A stretch of DNA of 9,843 nt, from assembly GCA_049459795.1 (NCBI GenBank), contig JBMUDS010000036.1:1-9843 (forward strand). Direction: 5' to 3'. Under the pieces are notes generated by a model. It was given only the letters and a program-made list of their open reading frames with translations, did no database searches and was not told the origin of the DNA. How positions within the stretch are numbered: the stretch's first letter is position 1; the number at the start of each line of letters is the position of its first letter. The translations under genes and the position numbers were made by a program. This document shows positions 7,449-9,843 of the stretch, one piece after another. The stretch comes from SYAN01 sp049459795 (GTDB lineage: Bacteria; Actinomycetota; Actinomycetes; Nanopelagicales; Nanopelagicaceae).

Positions 7449-7478
7449 AATTTATGCAATCAATGTCCGATTTGTCAG
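7449..7478 (-). promoter_or_regulatory. Candidate promoter of the paralog array
   Basis: On the minus strand CTGACA (7478-7473; five of six match TTGACA) is followed after 18 bases by TAAATT (7454-7449; fits the actinobacterial TAnnnT -10 element). With a 16-base spacer, CATAAA is the alternative -10. It lies about 105 bases upstream of the GTG of paralog 1, giving a leader of roughly 100 bases. Its position in the only sizeable gap before the array, beside a palindrome, supports it. It resembles a housekeeping promoter more than an ECF-type one. Confidence 0.4.
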
Positions 7479-7482
7479 GGTT

Positions 7483-7498
7483 ATTTTGCTAGCAAAAT
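7483..7498. promoter_or_regulatory. Perfect 16-base palindrome, possible operator
   Basis: ATTTTGCTAGCAAAAT is identical to its own reverse complement. It lies 9 bases past the stop of the anti-sigma-like gene and 4 bases upstream of the candidate -35 box of the array. A dimeric regulator could bind here. As RNA it gives only a short AU-rich stem with no following U-run, so a terminator is less likely. The symmetry is certain; the operator role is inference. Confidence 0.45.
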
Positions 7499-7507
7499 GG
7501 TTAAGGA

Positions 7508-8161
7508 TTAGAGCGAGGTGAGGAACCAGTTCCATTGCCAGCTCGCACCACGGCGGACCACCAATTCCTCGAATTCAGGGAAGGTGAAGACCAGGATCGC
7601 AGTGTCCCCAGGAACGACCGTGACGGGCCTGGTGATGGATGAGATCGGGTTGTAATCGATGAAGACGGAAACTGCTGGTGCGATAGTGACGATGTCGTTG
7701 GTCTGGTTCTTGAGCGAGAGAACCCATTCCGTCGGACAGAGATTCTCACCGCATCGCTCCCATTTGACCCGAAGCCCCAGTGCAGTGAGTCCACCAAGTG
7801 TGTCTCCAATTCCAGCAGCCTTGCTGATCGCCGCATAATCACCGACGCTCTGTGCCCATGTGATCGGATAGTCAGAGGTGAGTCCCATGATCTCGTTGCC
7901 ATTGATCGCATTCTCATCAGAGGATCCAATCGCACCACTATCTATTGCTATCTCTTCAACCGGTCCTTCTCTTGTCATCACCCAATATCCAGCCATCGAA
8001 GTAGTGACTAGTGCGAAGAGCGTTACGAATGTGTAGATGGCGCGCTTGATTCGACGCCGACGAACTCTCTCGAAGACCATGGTGGAGAGATCACGATTCT
8101 CGAGCACACCAAGTGCCATCCACTGTAACTCTCGTTTGATGAGAGGATCGATATCGCTCAT
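7508..8161 (-). CDS. Single-span membrane protein, putative partner/anti-sigma of the SigE-family factor (217 aa)
   Basis: Visible architecture: a cytoplasmic N-terminus of about 40 residues ending in a strongly basic stretch (RVRRRRIKR at 32-40), one membrane segment at about 41-61, and an extracytoplasmic region of about 155 residues. The outer region begins with a Gly/Ser/Asn-rich acidic linker. It continues with a CGENLC cysteine pair at 137-142 and alternating hydrophobic stretches (WVLSLKN, VSVFIDY, TAILVFTF) that look like a beta-sandwich. The ATG directly follows the TAA of the sigma gene with no gap, so translation is probably coupled. Genes in this position often encode regulators that hold the sigma factor at the membrane. 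However, the zinc anti-sigma signature (H-x3-C-x2-C) is absent and I cannot assign a known family. Alternatives are a sensor lipid-facing subunit or a target of the sigma factor. The role is inferred from context and topology only. Confidence 0.85.
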   Translation of the reverse strand: MSDIDPLIKRELQWMALGVLENRDLSTMVFERVRRRRIKRAIYTFVTLFALVTTSMAGYWVMTREGPVEEIAIDSGAIGSSDENAINGNEIMGLTSDYPITWAQSVGDYAAISKAAGIGDTLGGLTALGLRVKWERCGENLCPTEWVLSLKNQTNDIVTIAPAVSVFIDYNPISSITRPVTVVPGDTAILVFTFPEFEELVVRRGASWQWNWFLTSL

Positions 8162-8758
8162 TTACTCCACCACCTCTCCGAAGACTACGCCACCGATCTC
8201 GTGTGGTTGACTCCCGGGTGCAGGTAAAGACTTGTTCAAAGACTTCTCCAACTCTGGGACGAGATCGATATATGCAGCGACAGCAGCTTTCCCGCGAGCC
8301 AAGTGTGATGCTGCAGTACCCAGTGGAATCTCAAGGATCTCAGAGACTTCACGTAGGACAAGCCCATGTTCAAAGACCAGGACGAGTACGGCACGTTGTT
8401 GCGCGCTCAACGACTTGAGCGCTGCTTGCACCAAGAGTCTCTGTGTCACATCATCGGATTGATCAGCGATCTCACGAATATTCTCAGCCAACTCCCACGA
8501 CGTCTCGTTCTCTTCACGCTTGCGAAGCCACTTCCGTCGCATATCAGCATGCTTACTCACCATCACGCGCATCACATACGCTTCAGGATTCGAATGGCGC
8601 TTGATCTTCGACCATCTCATACAGACATCAGCAAGTGCTTCCTGCAAAACATCTTCTGCATTTTGGGTATCGAAGCAAATCACTTTGGCGGCACGAAGCA
8701 GAGCAACTTGTCTCTCCTTAAGCCAGGTCGCGAACTCGACCTGATCACTGCGCTTCAT
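8162..8758 (-). CDS. RNA polymerase sigma factor, ECF group, SigE family (198 aa)
   Basis: It directs RNA polymerase to a specific promoter set, typically in response to envelope or other extracytoplasmic stress. Region 2 spans about residues 9-80: FATWLKERQVALLRAAKV, then AEDVLQEALADVCMRW (34-49), PEAYVMRVMVSKHADMRRKW and a basic RKREE. Region 4 spans about 111-162: LKSLSAQQRAVLVLVF followed by the helix-turn-helix LREVSEILEIPLGTAASHLARGK. The order and the W-K/R, PEAYV and RRKW motifs fit the SigE-type ECF sigma factors of actinomycetes. Length is slightly above the usual 160-180 because of a tail of about 30 residues (NKSLPAPGSQPHEIGG...) that is not part of either domain. The ATG at 8758 has GAAGG 5 bases upstream. 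The gene abuts the downstream membrane protein and lies 44 bases after the DUF4436-like gene, so the three may form one operon. I cannot tell which promoters it recognises. Confidence 0.93.
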   Translation of the reverse strand: MKRSDQVEFATWLKERQVALLRAAKVICFDTQNAEDVLQEALADVCMRWSKIKRHSNPEAYVMRVMVSKHADMRRKWLRKREENETSWELAENIREIADQSDDVTQRLLVQAALKSLSAQQRAVLVLVFEHGLVLREVSEILEIPLGTAASHLARGKAAVAAYIDLVPELEKSLNKSLPAPGSQPHEIGGVVFGEVVE

Positions 8759-8802
8759 GACGACCTTCGATCAACATCACGGGAAAGGCTATCCATCACT
8801 GG

Positions 8803-9774
8803 CTAATTGAGATAGTCCTCACGCTTGGACCACATGATCAAGACCCATAACGAACATACCAAGGTCATCAATAGTGCCGGAAAGTAAATGACCTTATCTA
8901 TCAAGATGCCGATCGGCGGATCTCCAGGATAGATGCCACGAAGTGAGATCAGAGAGAAAGTTAGGGCTGCGCTCCATGTGAGAGAAGAGAGGGTAGGTGG
9001 CCGCTTATGTATCGCCACCATGTAAGTCATCGTTCCTACCGAAATCAATGCAGAGAGCATCAGGATCATGATGATGAAAGCAAGTACTCGAGTCGAGTCC
9101 GATCGTTGCACTGTGAAGACCGAAGATGAGAGTCCCTGCTCTAACTCTTCGACAATCGCAGCTACATCGCGATCCGATTCTGTGATGACCCGATATGAAT
9201 CGGTCCAAAGGACATGATCCATGCGGACGTCATATGTATCTATCTGCTTTGTGTAATCCTGAGGGAAGATCGGCAAGTCGAAAGTCTCGCCACTCTCGTC
9301 ATATGAGGCACTGATCGGCACTTCGTAGATATATCTATCGAATGGGTAGAGATTGATCGGCCGATCAGCACTCTCGGGGGATTCGTCAAGGGAGACGTCG
9401 AAACCTCCGGTGGGTACACCTACTTCGTATGTGTTGAGATTGTCACCATTCTTGCTATTCCCAACGACAGAGTCGACGTGGATCGAGATCTTTCTATTCG
9501 GTAACCATCCACTTCGGAATGTGAATCCCACAGACTCTTCATTCGGCCACGGAAGGATTCTCGCTTTGGCTTCACCTTTCAGCGGATCAATCTCAGTCAA
9601 TTGAACGAAGATCCCGAGATGTTCTTCCGAAAGGCTCTCTGTGATCACTTCATCAAGTTGGTACGTCTTCTCGCTACCACTTGATGAGATCACGATCATC
9701 GTTGCGACATAGAGAGCCAAGATGACCAAGAAACTAATGAGGATTTTTGCACCACCATGAGTAAGCAGTTTCAC
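8803..9774 (-). CDS. DUF4436-like multi-span membrane protein (323 aa)
   Basis: It has one N-terminal membrane segment (about 10-30) and a large extracytoplasmic region of about 195 residues with the motif YPFDRYIYEVPI at 143-154. Three C-terminal membrane segments follow (about 229-255, 262-280 and 293-315), then a basic WSKRED end. The YPFD motif, the LRG...PGDPPIGILIDK loop (278-294) and the 1+3 topology match my recall of the DUF4436 family, found mainly in actinomycetes and of unknown function. The start is a GTG with AGGAGAG 9 bases upstream; that site overlaps the TAG of the preceding partial gene, so the two are probably co-translated. The protein has no cysteine in the outer region. 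Its position just before the sigma gene could mean shared regulation, but this is not shown by the sequence. Confidence 0.88.
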   Translation of the reverse strand: MKLLTHGGAKILISFLVILALYVATMIVISSSGSEKTYQLDEVITESLSEEHLGIFVQLTEIDPLKGEAKARILPWPNEESVGFTFRSGWLPNRKISIHVDSVVGNSKNGDNLNTYEVGVPTGGFDVSLDESPESADRPINLYPFDRYIYEVPISASYDESGETFDLPIFPQDYTKQIDTYDVRMDHVLWTDSYRVITESDRDVAAIVEELEQGLSSSVFTVQRSDSTRVLAFIIMILMLSALISVGTMTYMVAIHKRPPTLSSLTWSAALTFSLISLRGIYPGDPPIGILIDKVIYFPALLMTLVCSLWVLIMWSKREDYLN

Positions 9775-9783
9775 AGTCGGATT

Positions 9784-9790
9784 CTCTCCT
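9784..9790 (-). promoter_or_regulatory. Ribosome binding site of the DUF4436-like gene
   Basis: AGGAGAG lies 9 bases before the GTG at 9774 and overlaps the TAG stop (9791-9789) of the upstream partial gene, which supports the GTG start and suggests translational coupling. Confidence 0.6.
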
Positions 9791-9843
9791 ACTCGTCCTC
9801 AGTAGCAAAGAAGTAGACGAAGAGGAGCGCCCAGAAGGCTCCT
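9789..9843 (-). CDS. C-terminal end of an unidentified membrane protein (partial)
   Basis: One minus-strand frame is open from the right edge to a TAG at 9791-9789 and gives 17 residues: GAFWALLFVYFFATEDE. The first 12 or so look like a membrane helix, followed by an acidic cytoplasmic or periplasmic end. The stop overlaps the ribosome binding site of the DUF4436-like gene, as expected for a real upstream neighbour in the same operon; the gap to the next start is 14 bases. The fragment is too short to name a family, and chance openness over 55 bases cannot be excluded. Confidence 0.5.
   Translation of the reverse strand, partial: GAFWALLFVYFFATEDE

Noticed and set aside
7442..7492. Tiny plus-strand frame with AGAGGAGA and ATG at 7454 (MQSMSDLSGLFC)
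   Set aside because: The ribosome-site-like bases and a 12-codon frame occur by chance within the presumed promoter of the opposite strand; no plus-strand promoter or context supports a leader peptide.
7501..7938. A 145-codon minus-strand frame overlapping the sigma partner gene
   Set aside because: It overlaps the 217-aa frame in another phase, is rich in Arg/Ser as expected from a shadow frame, and lacks its own start signal.
9354..9367. 14-base palindrome TGATCGGCCGATCA
   Set aside because: It lies inside the DUF4436-like coding region, where its codons are needed, and no promoter is near; GATC-rich palindromes arise easily by chance.

Overview
The window looks like chromosomal DNA of an actinomycete. 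The evidence is an ECF sigma factor of the SigE family, a DUF4436-type membrane protein, frequent GTG/TTG starts with good AGGAGG-like ribosome binding sites, and secreted proteins ending in a short Lys/Cys tail (pattern TC-x-KG ... K-CPxG-[YWF]-K). I associate that tail mainly with freshwater and marine Actinomycetota such as the Nanopelagicales and relatives; this is recall, not a search. Base composition is intermediate rather than GC-rich, which fits such a lineage better than Streptomyces or Mycobacterium. Every supported gene lies on the minus strand, so transcription runs from high to low coordinates.

Region 1 (about 9843 to 7508) is a regulatory and membrane block. It holds the last codons of an unidentified membrane protein, a DUF4436-like four-segment membrane protein, a SigE-family sigma factor, and directly abutting it (TAA then ATG) a single-span membrane protein. 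That protein is placed and shaped like the sigma factor's partner or anti-sigma factor, but it has no recognisable zinc anti-sigma motif.

Region 2 (7507 to 7346) is a 162-base gap with a perfect 16-base palindrome, a plausible promoter just downstream of it, and a leader ending in a near-perfect ribosome binding site.

Region 3 (7345 to the left edge) is a tandem array of five related secreted proteins. The first (629 aa) and the last (cut by the window edge; 114 residues visible) resemble each other in the N-terminal half through a PGRW...YDGLY block. The three in the middle (533, 564 and 560 aa) form a closer subfamily. A long hairpin separates member 1 from member 2, while members 2 to 5 are joined by 4-base stop/start overlaps or a 13-base gap and should be one translationally coupled unit. 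All four complete members carry a signal peptide, cysteine-containing extracellular regions and the Lys/Cys tail, usually after a Pro/Ser/Thr-rich linker.

A plausible reading, not proved by the sequence, is an envelope-sensing sigma system next to a multi-paralog surface or secreted protein cluster, with the common tail serving attachment or sorting. No RNA genes, mobile elements, CRISPR arrays or integration sites were seen. No gene-free stretch exceeds 300 bases.
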